Part shown: piece by piece, positions 13,201 through 23,905 of the stretch
Position numbering within the stretch: position 1 is the first letter of the stretch
How the letters are laid out: each line of letters opens with the position of its first letter
Origin: Marsupella aquatica
Lineage: Eukaryota > Marchantiophyta
DNA length: 64,000 nt
NCBI GenBank assembly: GCA_973895155.1
Contig: OZ316892.1
Span: forward strand, 13,950,001 to 14,014,000
Reading direction: 5' to 3'
The notes under the pieces: model-generated
The model's database searches: none
What the model saw: only the letters and a program-made list of their open reading frames with translations
What the model was told of the DNA's origin: nothing
Translations under genes and position numbers: made by a program

Positions 13201-16166
13201 AGCTGAATGGTCTGAACGATGTGGGTCAGAACCTCATGATAGTTACTGTTTAATCGAAGTTCGGCACTCATAGTTTCCATAAATGTTCATCTGGAGTGAA
13301 TATGTGCAGGTTATGTTAGAGTATATGGGAATTCCAGTAATCAGAGCTGAGAGAGAGGCAGAGAGCCTCTGTGCTGAGCTAGATAGGAAAGGCCTGGTGG
13401 ATTTTTGTGTTACACCTGACAGTGATGCCTTCGTACATGGAGCAAAACATGTCATCAAGAATCTCCAAGCTCTTCCGAAGGTTGTAATTTAAATTTCCGA
13501 AGTAGAAGAAGACCCTAATAGTTCATGACACTTTGCACGATTATATTGATAGCCTGTATTTTCCCATTGTAAATTACTTACCATTTGCCAGTATTGGTAC
13601 CCATTGTTGACGTGTGATATTCTTTCTTATGTTTTATCCCTGGCATTTTTTGTGGGGATTTATCAGTTTTAGAATCAACGCGATTCGCGATGTTCTCATG
13701 CTGAACTTTTTTTGGACAGCCTCAGTTTATGACAATCATGAGTTAACAACTTGTTTCTGTCCAGGATCCTTTAGTTGAGCTATACCAGGCCACAGATATT
13801 ATGGAAAAGCTTCGCCTTCACCAGAGGCATCTGCTGGCGTTGGCTTTGTTGGTCGGTTGTGATTATACTGAAGGTGTCCCAGGTGTGGGGTTTCAGAATG
13901 CCCTACGTCTCGTTCAATACTTTTCAGAAGATGAGATTCTTGACAGGTGCGTCATCACCGAGACCATTAATTTCAGGATTGAATGAATCACAGGTAAGAA
14001 GTCAATTGGCAAAGTAATTGCAGTGAATGGATCACACCACATATCAAAGATTGTTGTACTACTTCATGGCCCCTCACGACGTGGTACAAGCAGTAGGTTG
14101 GCTTCTCCCGCCTGATAAGAGATTCTCACCCTTTCATGGATATTTCAGCAAGATTGCAATTATCTCACCTTTATTGACCTTTATTGTCGCCTATATTCTC
14201 GTCCTCAGATTGCGCGCCTGGGGAAAGGGGGAGCTTCCTTCAAAGGCTGAAATTATTCAGCCTTGTGATGCTGATGAGGATAACGAACAGATCATCATCA
14301 AGTATACACATTGTTCCAAGTGTGGGCACCTTGGGAATAAACGAAACCACATGAAGTTTGGTTGTCAAACTTGTACTGGCTGTACAGATGGAGATTGGAC
14401 GAATGCAGATTTGGTGATCTTAGGTTGCAATGAAAAGCCGAAGGGATTTGGATGCACATGCCACTTCTGTATAAAGGTAAGAACATTCTCCTTCGGTTAC
14501 TATGGCGCAACTTCTCCCATTTGATGACTGCGCGAAGATCTACATCGTTTGCGTTATTGTTGTTCTCGACATTGCGCCACCGTACATGTTGGAGACTTTT
14601 TGTCATTGCTGTCCATGATCTCTTCCATCTCAAAGTTTGATAAGGGGCCTACCTATTTGCAGAAAGCCAACCAGAATGAGAAAGCAAGATCCAGAGCTTG
14701 GTGGACAAAGATATGTTGTAAAATGGCAGCTACTCCAGGTTTTCCTAATGAGGATATTATAGACATATTCCTTAAACCTGATATAACGATGTCCGAAGGT
14801 AAGGCATACGCATGAATTATTCAGATGCATTCTGTTGATCATTTCTTGCAGGAGTTACGTTTACAGCATCAATGTTCGGCCCATGCCTGTTAAGCTGTTC
14901 CTCTCCAGTTGGTCTCTGTGATTGTGCAGAGTGCACTGTTCTGGAAGCACAATTTTGGCAACACCCTCATCTGGGAAATTGAGGAGCCCATTGACCGTAT
15001 GAAACGAACTAAGTCTACAAATCTGTCCAGCCCAATTCAGTCTACCAGCTTCCGTGATTGACTGCTTACACTTTTTACAAGATCAATAGGCTCCTCAATT
15101 TCTCTGTCCTGTGGCAGAATGACAAAAATCCTTAATACACAGGGCACTCTGAAAGAGTCATGTGATTTATCTGAGGATGCGGTTCGTCATTGATCAATCT
15201 ACCACTCATGAAATGCCCTGCTTGCACAGATCCTGAAAGTTTCACCTCTATTATGGCTCAGCATCACCCCAATATGAAGCAGCTAGAAGGTTTTCTTAAA
15301 CAAAACTTACGCTGGGATGCTAGTTACACTCGTCACAAAACTCTACCCTTGCTTTCCCACTTCTGCCTTGTGGAGTTGGCAGCCAGGAGTTTTCGTTCAC
15401 TAACTCAGAACGGACCCAAGGGATTGATAAATAATCTCTACCGTCCTTGCTACATTGAACGAGTAAAGATCGACCACTCAGAACGTCTCTTTGTGTTGAA
15501 GTGGGAGACTGTGAACAACAGCGGAGCAAATGCTGCTAAGCAGTGGGTAGGAATAGAATCCCCTCTAATCATCACAACAAATGAGAATATTGATCTTGTG
15601 AGAGCAGCTTGCCCTGAGTTGGCAAAAGTGTTCGACAAAGCACAGGTGACAGACAAATACTTGGCCACAGCTGACTAGGTCAATGCTTTATGGTTATCAA
15701 AAGTTTCTTAACCACGTGAATAGCGATTGTGATTGTAGTTGTGTAATCGCTTTTAGTTTCAAGGGCTGTTACTGACAACCATTTTTGGCTGCCATCACTG
15801 TACATTACTTGGAAACAGATGGCCAAACAAGAGCGTCCTACAAAGAAACTGAAGCGAAAGAAAGTGGGAGCAATTGATGAGAAACAATCAAACATCTTAT
15901 CCTACTATCAATCGGTACATGCTTCAAACATTGGAATAGGCAGAAAACCGCAAGAGTATGTATCAAGTGGGCTCACATTGGACAGTTCTGCAGCGACTCC
16001 CCCTCCCTGTGACGTACTGGATGAATCTCATGCTTTATTCGGACGTGACACCGATGTTAAATTTCAGGAATCAGGATCGTCTTTGGCCACAGCATCTCCA
16101 CTGCTTGGTTCTTCAGACAAATTGCTACGCAGGAAGGCTCTGTCAAGAAAACTGACCTTTTTGTAG
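10243..16166 (+). CDS. GEN1: GEN1/SEND1-like Holliday-junction resolvase (XPG/FEN1 nuclease family), eight exons
   Basis: Structure-selective nuclease expected to cut Holliday junctions and flaps during DNA repair in the nucleus. Proposed exons: 10243-10440, 12794-12958, 13310-13480, 13765-13946, 14209-14476, 14663-14798, 15230-15645, 15819-16166. All junctions use GT-AG and keep frame, giving about 627 residues, close to my recollection of plant GEN-like proteins. Seen: the family start MGVG; XPG-N with IDLSYW and VVDGEP; XPG-I with REAESLCAE and TPDSDAF acidic residues; the helix-hairpin-helix GCDYTEGVPGVG; then a cysteine pair region (CSKCGHLGNKR) typical of plant GEN1; a second core block (RWDASYTRHK, LPLLS); and a basic tail ending RKLTFL. 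The start was chosen because the conserved MGVG is the family N terminus, although the frame is open upstream to 10162. Intron 1 is long (2,353 bp). The weakest part is the 3' end, where alternative exons exist. Confidence 0.9.
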
Positions 16167-16533
16167 AAGATAACTCAGAACCTCAGGTAAAGTAACTACA
16201 ATCTTCATGGATCAAATGGGATGAATTGTGGATGTCCCTCGTCCTGATTTATAGGGAAAGAAGACGGGTAATCCTGAGGCTGGATTGGAAGAAAATACCC
16301 TTTTTGACAAACAAAGTCCCCAGCTTAGAGGAGGGCCATCGGCAGCGTCTGTAACTTGTCGTATATTGTATAGAGATGCAGTGAACACCTCGATGAGAAA
16401 TTTCAGTAGTTCTCTCAAGAGAGTGTTGGACGCCTGTATCGAGACCCAAATATTTTCCAGTGAGAGCATGGATACTCCTCTGAGTAAGAAAAATGTTTTA
16501 GATCTGTTGCTGACCCGTCGGATGATCAGGGAA
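16117..16533 (+). other. Alternative 3' coding exons of the GEN1-like gene
   Basis: If a strong donor (GTATGT) at 15956 inside the last exon is used, it joins in frame to an acceptor at 16116/16117. Exon 16117-16186 then reads QIATQEGSVKKTDLF and ends at a GTAAAG donor. An acceptor at 16254 opens exon 16255-16533, 93 codons without a stop, ending at a perfect GTAAGT donor. A further candidate terminal exon begins at 16655 and stops at 16831. This isoform would have about 732 residues and lose the RKLTFL tail. Frame continuity over three junctions supports it; no family homology does. Confidence 0.4.
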
Positions 16534-17159
16534 GTAAGTTCTTCATGTGTAATTGAGAACACCTCTTGCTTGTGCTGGAGTGCATATCTCCCTCGCACCG
16601 TCAGTCTCCTACGCCAAAAATTGTTCCCTCCCTTGCAACATCAACATGGTCCAGTGTTCTGATTATACCAGGCAAATATTACTTCGTTGTAGCAGGATTG
16701 CCACAGATGGCATGGTCATCATTTCCTACCTGAAATTACCACTGTTAGGCACCTGCAAGTTTCCTTTGGAACTGTGTGTCTGGAAGGTGAATTTTTTTTA
16801 TCCAAATTCGCCACCTTCCTCACTCGTTTGACACCCTGGTTGCCAGATCTTAATCGTGAACAATCCAATGGTGTATATAAGACGTGTCAAACTCCCCCGT
16901 CTGGCATACTGCCCATTGTGGTGTAGATTAGATGTGTCAAACTTCCTCTCTCTGGCATACCGCCGAACGTTGACTCACCACCCAACCTTACTTGGACCCA
17001 CACAAAAACAACACTGTTTAGAGTGGCAGCTAGAGAACCTGAGTGCTTACAGTGTTGAGGTAGTGTGAGCTGATCATTTGCGATTCAGGAAAACTCGAAA
17101 ACTAAAAATGAACACCATATCCTAGGAGTGGCCCCCTGTTGGCACCAAAGCACTGGCCA

Positions 17160-17410
17160 GTCTTATGGAGTATGCAGCTCCTCCTACAGGAATTAAATGT
17201 CTTGTCTTATGGAGCATGCAGCTCCTCCCACGGTAGTAAAATGTCTAGTCTTATGGAGAATGCATCTCCTCCTTCAGTAGTTAAACCACAACTGCCCTTC
17301 AAAAGCTACAACTGCCCTTCAAAAGCTACAGGAGTTAAATGTCTAGTCTTATGGAGAATGCATCCCCTCCTTCAGTAGTTAAACCACAACTGCCCTTCAA
17401 AAGCTACAGG
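17160..17410 (+). repeat. ~44-bp tandem array, four units
   Basis: Units starting GTCTTATGGAG recur at 17160, 17204, 17248 and 17346. The first three steps are 44 bp. The last unit is displaced by a separate short duplication of an ACTGCCCTTCAAAAGC block. Minisatellite-like non-coding sequence. Confidence 0.85.
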
Positions 17411-18419
17411 TTATCTGTAGTTACTATTAAAAGGAGATTTTTCCTCAAATTGTAGAGCAAATTGGCATGCTAGAGGAGAACAGTGATTAAAATGTGGAAA
17501 AAGGGGGAAGTGATAGGGCAAGTTGTGGTTTAAATGTCTAGTGTCAATCTATATGGGGGACCGTTTTGCAGTTGCCTAGGGCTATTGTCAATGCTGGCAT
17601 ATGTAGTTGCTACCTATTCCCATTTGGGTGGTTGGCTTCTATCCATTTGGGGATAGGAGTGACTATGGAGCTTCATCTGGAAAAACAGCTGCCAAAGGAA
17701 CAAAGATGGAGACTATGACAGTTTCCAGCCACTGCAAGAGATGCTCTTAACTCCTTATGTCTTCTCTTAGGTGTTTTCCCCCTTGTGGACCACCCTGTGG
17801 TATGCTGTCTGGTTGAATTGATTTCAATCAGGAGGTTCAAGGCAAAAGATGAACACCATAGCAAGGCTATATATAGGTCTTCTATTACTGCAATTCTTTG
17901 TGCAAACTATCAAGTTGGTTCCTTTGGAGCACATAAATGAAACTGGCAGGTGGATTTGCAAGAACAAGGACCATGTCAGAAAATAGTAATTTTGCATTGG
18001 TTTGTAGTGTTCTACGTGACATCTACATGCACTAACATGGATGATGGGAGTGCTATTGCTTAGTTGTTGCTTTGGTTGGAGCAGCTTGTCTAGTGCGTGA
18101 CCAGGAAATATCAAATGTCATAATCATCTTGATGTGCATCAATGTTGTTGGGGTCAACAACTTTGTAGAAAACTTAAGTTTTGGGAACGACAGCACTATT
18201 AGTGAAGCTCCATATTCTAGACAAACAAGGCTCTTGATTGCCACACTGAGGAGATTGTAAAGTAACTGATATGCCATAATTATACGTTGCTAGAGGATTC
18301 AATGATTCTCTACTTCTGAAGATTTCTTGTTGCCTCTTTCTTTTGTAGAGAGGTATTGTATGATGTGAGCAAACAAGAATTTTTGATATCAAGGGAATCA
18401 TTTGTAGCGAGTGACTAGT

Positions 18420-18597
18420 GGTTCTTAGAGTTTTTTTTATTCTTTTCTACTTTTGTGTTTCTAGTGCATTTCTAAGACTCAAAAGAGGAGCCCAAGATTG
18501 GGTTGGTTCTTAGAGTCTTTTGATTCTTTTTTACTTTTGTATTTCTAGTCCATTTTCAGCTTTCCCTAGCCAAAAGAGGAGCCCCAAGATTGGGTTT
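18420..18597 (+). repeat. ~85-bp tandem duplication
   Basis: Two copies begin GGTTCTTAGAG at 18420 and 18505 and share TTTCTAGT and AAAAGAGGAGCCC...AAGATTGGGTT blocks. No coding meaning is seen. Confidence 0.8.
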
Positions 18598-19416
18598 TAC
18601 TAATCAGGTTTTGGCTAGCTAGAAACTGACTTTGCTAGCAAAGTGGGGTTTCTTTTAATCTGTTTGCTCGCATGCTACAGTTACCATTTTGTGGAATTGG
18701 ATATTTTGTCACTTTTTAAGTTTAATTATTTTGCTGCCACCCTTGTCCTAATGTTGATGTAGCAGAGTAACTCTGGTTAGCTTGGAATGATCCAAATATT
18801 AACTTTATGTCAATATTCATCCTAAGGGGATAGTCACCATACTCAAATGAGCCTCAACACCGTTTCCCCTACCGTAACTTTATCCAGAAGTCATGGTGTG
18901 TATATAAACCCACTGAGGCAGCACTTCCTTTCTTTTTGTGATCGAATCCAATCCGGATCATTGATAGATCACAGTTCACTTTACATGAGGGGAGCAGCAA
19001 TTTGCAAGTTTCATTTTACCAATCCTACTTGGCAGCAGTGGGACCCGTTTTATGCTGATGTGGAGATAGTTTTTGTCCAAAATTATAGATCACCTCCAGA
19101 CGCGGTCTTAGGAAGCCTTCATTAAAGCAAGCCTGACTTTTAGGGATACTTTCTCTCATGGATCTTCTGACATCCCATTCCAAAGAGTCCATCTTTCCGG
19201 TGTGGAGGGGGAGCTCTGGGCGCTCCTTTTGCTCAGGTTAAAAAAATAAGCCTCCTGGCAAAATGTTCTGTCCTGTACCGAAATTGAAAGCACAATTATT
19301 GTATCTTAATGATATGATTAAAACTAATTATTCCACAAGGGAACAATAGAGTTTCTTAAACAATGTTTTAATAATGTTAAAGCAAGCTCTGTCGATGGAA
19401 AATTATTTAGTCTGTG

Positions 19417-19625
19417 AAAGTGATGATGAATGCAAATAACTGAAGATTATTAAGTGAGTACGAGCCCAATGTCTCACCATGTCTCTTCCTGTGCCAAGCA
19501 TAAGGGAGATGATTATTTTTATCCTTGAAAGTAATAAATAATGCAAATACCTGAAGATTATTATGTAAATATGAGTCCAATGCCTGTGCCTGGCATTGTA
19601 TTGTGAGCCTAAGGGAGATGGCCAA
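19417..19625 (+). repeat. ~111-bp tandem duplication
   Basis: Two diverged copies share GCAAATA(A/C)CTGAAGATTATT at about 19432 and 19543 and TAAGGGAGATG near each end. The period of 111 bp is a multiple of three, so the minus-strand frame repeats an RHxHxTHxxIIFxYLH-like pattern. No homology is recognised. Confidence 0.7.
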
Positions 19626-20977
19626 GTAGTCAGACACTCCAGGAAATTGGCAAGTCTACTTGACAGCTGGATTTCAAGGAGGTGCAAGTTATGCGGAGCG
19701 TGACGGGTTGGAAGTGGAAAAGGTCAATCTCATGGTTATAAAAAGTTGTCACCATTATTGAATGACCAAGGAGGCTTCCCTCCAGAAGGACATTTAGTTA
19801 ACAGACCATGAGAATGAAAGAGCCAAATGTCTTAAGGAAAGGACAAATTTGAGCTCAGAGCAATTTTTTAGATTTGGGGTTCAATGCCTGTATATGTATC
19901 TGGGATTTACTAAACTGTCACTCTTTTTTGGCATAAAATATACCTTGCTACTAATTTTTTTCTATTTATCATAATGCCACGTTTCCATTTGTGGGTAATA
20001 AAATTAACCTGGGTTAGCTCCCTCCCTTCCAATGGCTCTCGTCACACCTAGTCTGTGATCGGTGGCTCGGGTCTCCCTCAAGGAAACTATGACCAACCAC
20101 AGCAGGACAGAGACAAGTTGTGCGCAGGGCAGGCTGGCATGGAATAGAGGATGGGAGTAGGATGAGAGGACTGGACCACCCAATCCACCCCTTGGTCAAG
20201 TGACCCAAGGGTGGTCAAATGAGACTTTATTCTATTTCTCTTAACATATTATTTCTATACTTAATAAATTAAGGGAGCTCCTCCATGCTAGGAAAGCCGC
20301 TCTCCCCTCCACTGGGCATTTGGAATCCTGTCAATTCATGGACTTTATACCTCCATTGCTTAAATGGTTTTCAATGAGTATGGGTTTTAAATGAATAAGT
20401 GTCACCTAAACAGAGAGCCTGTCGTGATATAGCAAAACATTAAGATGGCACACTCAAGATTAGAATGTACATTCTCAGCCAGAAAGTACTGTACCTATAG
20501 GTGTTATCTTACCTCTCTTTCCCTTTTAAGGGACATCACTTTCTTCTTTACTTTTAAAAACTCACTGTTTCAATACTTTTGTATAGGATAAGATAGCTTC
20601 TGTTTCATGAATTAGTTAAATAGTGAATAGCCTTTATAGGTGAATAAGTTAAAATAGTTATGTTTCAGATGGGGCCCTGCTACATAAGAGAATGGCATCC
20701 CAAGAAAGTAACAAGAAGGAAACTCACTCAAAGTCTATGCTTTAGATCCAACTCCCACGAACAACATGACATAGATGCACAGACAAACAATGTCAATCAG
20801 GAGGTGTTCTTCAATGGCTTTGACTACTTCCAACCTTCTCTTTTGCACTCCATGCCATATAGGAAGTAACCTGTCCCTCACTCCAAGTTGCACTCCAGGC
20901 TTGGATGAACTCCATCGCATAATTCTCATTAATCCCTCTAAAACTAGTGTGGACATTCTCAATAGATTGCGCAAGAC

Positions 20978-21215
20978 AGGCTTAGTAGGGGGTCTCAAAC
21001 CTCAAAATTTGATGGACCTGAACTAAGTAGTTAAGGTTGCAAACAGAAAAAGTTATGCACTACCAGATTTGTCCATAACTTTTTGCCATAAAGATTGGTC
21101 TAATGCCATGACCATAAGTTACTCTAGAGGCCTGTGAAAAGAAACCTTTTACATAACCCTGTGAAAAGGCTATGGTTACTTGTTTATCGCCAAAAGCCAT
21201 CATCCGCAACTTTGA
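20978..21215 (+). repeat. Dispersed repeat, copy B
   Basis: Copy of the dispersed repeat that lies inverted at 8236-8785. Here it is uninterrupted: GGGGTCTCAAACCTCAAA, GATGGACCT, GTTAAGG, AAGATTGGTC, CATAACCCTGTGAAAA and AAAGCCATCATCC follow each other directly. The family is unclassified; short interspersed size and lack of a reading frame suggest a non-autonomous element. Confidence 0.65.
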
Positions 21216-21685
21216 AGCTTTGAGACGCCCTAATATGTCATTCCACTCCAAATCACAATCCAGACTAGACTAACCATATACATAACTGTTGCTATACTGG
21301 AGTCTCTGGTGATGTAGAATCATTCAACCAAACGAGCATGAGAAGCCCAATTGATCCTCTTCAAAGACTATTCTTGACTTACTTGCCTGAAGACAAAGGA
21401 GACACATTTTTTTAAGGGCATGTGTTGAGTTATAATGGTCCTTGCCCATTGCTTCCTCTCCACATGTAACTTTTAATGTTTCATTAAAGCTCTAGTGTCT
21501 CTGTGCAAAGTTGAGCATCAGAGAAAGTAACACCATCAATGTGAGCTAATCATAACTAAACACAGAACCTGAAAGTACAATCAAGTGTGCACAATTTTCT
21601 TTACTAATATATAGTCTCCTATATTTCTCCCCGCATACACGGGTTCACATACTTTTGCTCCATAACTTATAAAGGAGATCAATTA

Positions 21686-22332
21686 GGTGGAACTGCCCTA
21701 ACAAGGCGTGGGTGAAGCAGCTGTCGGCTACTACTTGTGACCATATGCAGTTGAATCGCAGATGGGGATTGATTGGAGCTCCCCAACTGTGCAATTGTGG
21801 AGGAAACCCTGGGGAGGATGGACTCTCCCCAAGGTCCGCCTCTTTGTGTGGAGGCTGGTGCAACACGGCTTCTTCACTAATCAGAGGGGGAACAGGTGGG
21901 GGTCTGTGATGGCATGTGCCCATGGTGCAAGGAACAAACTGAGAACACGGATCACTTGTTCTATAGTTGCAAACATGTCAGCTATAGATGGCAATTGTTG
22001 AGACAACTGACCAACTCCAATGCCCGAATTGCTCTGGATCGGGGAGGGCTGACGGAAATGATCTCGCAGGCTACTAGGAGACAGAAAACAACCCTGGACC
22101 CCTGATTCTGATCCAGGAAATGTGCGCTGGCTTCTGGAATGAGCGGAATGCAGTGGCCTTCAACCATATCATGGGGAAGATCCCGGTCTGGGTGACACTT
22201 CAAAACACTGCACACCATCTCAAAATCATGATGAGCAACAACAACACTAGTAAGAAGAGCAATCAACTTCAGAAGACTTTTCAAGCGCTGCAAGACATTC
22301 TTCAGCAAGGAAACTGGGGGGGACTGACTTAG
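21686..22332 (+). mobile_element. LINE (non-LTR retrotransposon) ORF2 3' fragment, decayed
   Basis: The translations match the C-terminal zinc-binding end of plant LINE reverse transcriptases. One frame has LPKVRLFVWRLVQHGF (21762-21900). After a shift of frame near 21900, a second frame reads CPWCKEQTENTDHLFYSC...W, the CxxC-HxxxxC zf-RVT signature. A third frame (22120-22332) has the FWNERNAVAF block common near LINE ORF2 ends. Nothing of the reverse-transcriptase core or endonuclease is present, so this is a 5'-truncated, frameshifted relic. Confidence 0.8.
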
Positions 22333-22339
22333 GTCAACT

Positions 22340-23457
22340 CTAATGAATATATTGATAACTGAGAACATTTGTCCCTTGCCCCCGGCTCTTTGTGATCTCG
22401 ATGGGTTGGAGCTGTAGTGGGACGGACTTAGCTACTTCACCGAGCCTGTTCATGTTAGTGACCTGTTTGATAGGGACATTATTGTTAACCACGGGCAGAA
22501 TAGTATCATGAATGTGGTGTACATGGGTTGTGTTTTCTACTCGGTTAGTCTGGTTGATTGCCTGTTCATCAGATTGAAGGGTCAGTTTGACTCTGATGGT
22601 TTTGGGTGTCTGCTGTTCAGGTTGTAGGGGGGAGGGCCTATGGGCACCCTCCCCTCCCTGATTTTGTGCTCTCTCAATTTGACTAGGTGGTTTTTTCCCC
22701 ACTTTTAATTGATAGGGCCTGCCCCTCCATTACTTGAAAAAAAAATATAAAATACAAGAGTCACAAAACCATACACAATTGATGAGCAAATTTATCTTGT
22801 AAGTTACAGATAGTGTGCAATCCCACTCTTTCTTTCATGTGTTGAGTAAAACATCAATACTCATAAGAAGACATAACCATTTTTTACTAACCTGTCCCCC
22901 ACAATGGCCGAAATTGCCAACTGCTCCCCCATTCTATTTTAATTACTTCCTGCCCCCCTTTTTGTATGTTGGGTTTACTTAACCAAGGAGCTAACCCAAC
23001 ATTGGCCCTCATTGGTTGGCTGCCACATGGCAAGGTGCGATTGGTTGCGCTTCACCCGGTCCTCCCAGGCTCAACGACAATGACCCTGCCTGGGCTGGGC
23101 TCCCTCTCTCGCAACTACCCCCTGCCATTGCCTTCCCCTCTCGCAACTACCCCCTTGCCCAGCCAGGGTCGTTGTCGTCGACGGTTAGCAATTTCAGCCA
23201 TTGTGGGGGACAGGTAAGACATAATGCACATGTGTAACATCCAAAAATCACACATTTCAATAACTCAACATGTAGTCAACACAGAAGATACATACTTATT
23301 TTCACGAGAAGCTACGTCCACAAGAACACACAAGAGAATTTCACCAAATTAGAATCCTGTTGGCCATACCAAGTCTCCACGGACTAAGCTCTCCCTATTT
23401 CTCAACTGGCTCCGTAATAATGAGTCTAAGTTCCACTCACTACTATGGTCCTACTTA
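22340..23457. other. Gene-free stretch before the copia element
   Basis: No gene is recognised. The minus frame at 22340-22702 is proline- and glutamine-rich and without homology. At 23081-23165 a CTCTCGCAACTACCCCC block occurs twice. Confidence 0.45.
23453..23457 (+). repeat. Left target-site duplication ACTTA
   Basis: ACTTA lies immediately before the TG of the 5' LTR and is repeated immediately after the CA of the 3' LTR at 28644-28648. A 5-bp duplication is the norm for copia integrase. Confidence 0.92.
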
Positions 23458-23801
23458 TGTTAGATATTGCTCTAGTCTTGTGACTCATGAGCTAACTACA
23501 ATTAGGCTAACTTGGGTTAGGACTTAGCTAATGTTAGCGGTAGTGCTATTGTGTATATAGCCAGGGCTGATGCCAGACCCTGGTGGAACTTAGGCTCATT
23601 GTTACGGAGCTAGTTGAGAGATAGAGAGAGCTTGTGCTGTGGATGCTTGGTATGGCCTATCGGCCTAGAGTGCAGTAAAGCTCTTGTGTGTTCCCGTGGA
23701 CGTAGCCTCATGTGGAGTTGAACCACATATCTCTTTGTGTCGACTATTGTGCGTTGGATGGTTCATGGGCTTGCCGTTACGAATGTCGTCTATGCTCAAC
23801 A
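23458..23801 (+). repeat. 5' LTR
   Basis: 344 bp from TGTTAGATATT to CTCAACA, the same length as the 3' LTR and about 97% identical by eye. It contains TGTATATAG as a possible TATA region near 23,553 and GCAGTAAAGC near 23,670 where the 3' LTR has the polyadenylation-like GCAATAAAGC. The last 26 bp recur at 23866-23891, directly before the primer site, so this LTR/leader junction is rearranged. Confidence 0.93.
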
Positions 23802-23893
23802 ACTACCCTACCACTTAGCTTTGGTGTCACTGACTTTGACATCGAGCTCCTCGCGATCTAATGTTGTTACGAATGTCGTCTATGCTCAACAAG

Positions 23894-23905
23894 TGGTATC
23901 AGAGC
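23894..23905 (+). other. Primer-binding site for initiator-Met tRNA
   Basis: TGGTATCAGAGC, the usual copia primer site complementary to the 3' end of plant initiator methionine tRNA. It follows the second copy of the LTR terminus by two bases, the normal spacing. Confidence 0.93.

Larger units (their letters stand above)
16835..20970. other. Gene-free stretch with tandem duplications
   Basis: No recognised gene. It contains three local tandem arrays (listed separately). Short open frames have no homology that I can see. Confidence 0.5.

Noticed and set aside
14027-14208. Frame upstream of GEN1 exon 5 as coding
   Set aside because: A frame-consistent acceptor at 14208/14209 joins exon 4 to LRAWGKGELPS, which matches the family. 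The upstream part does not.
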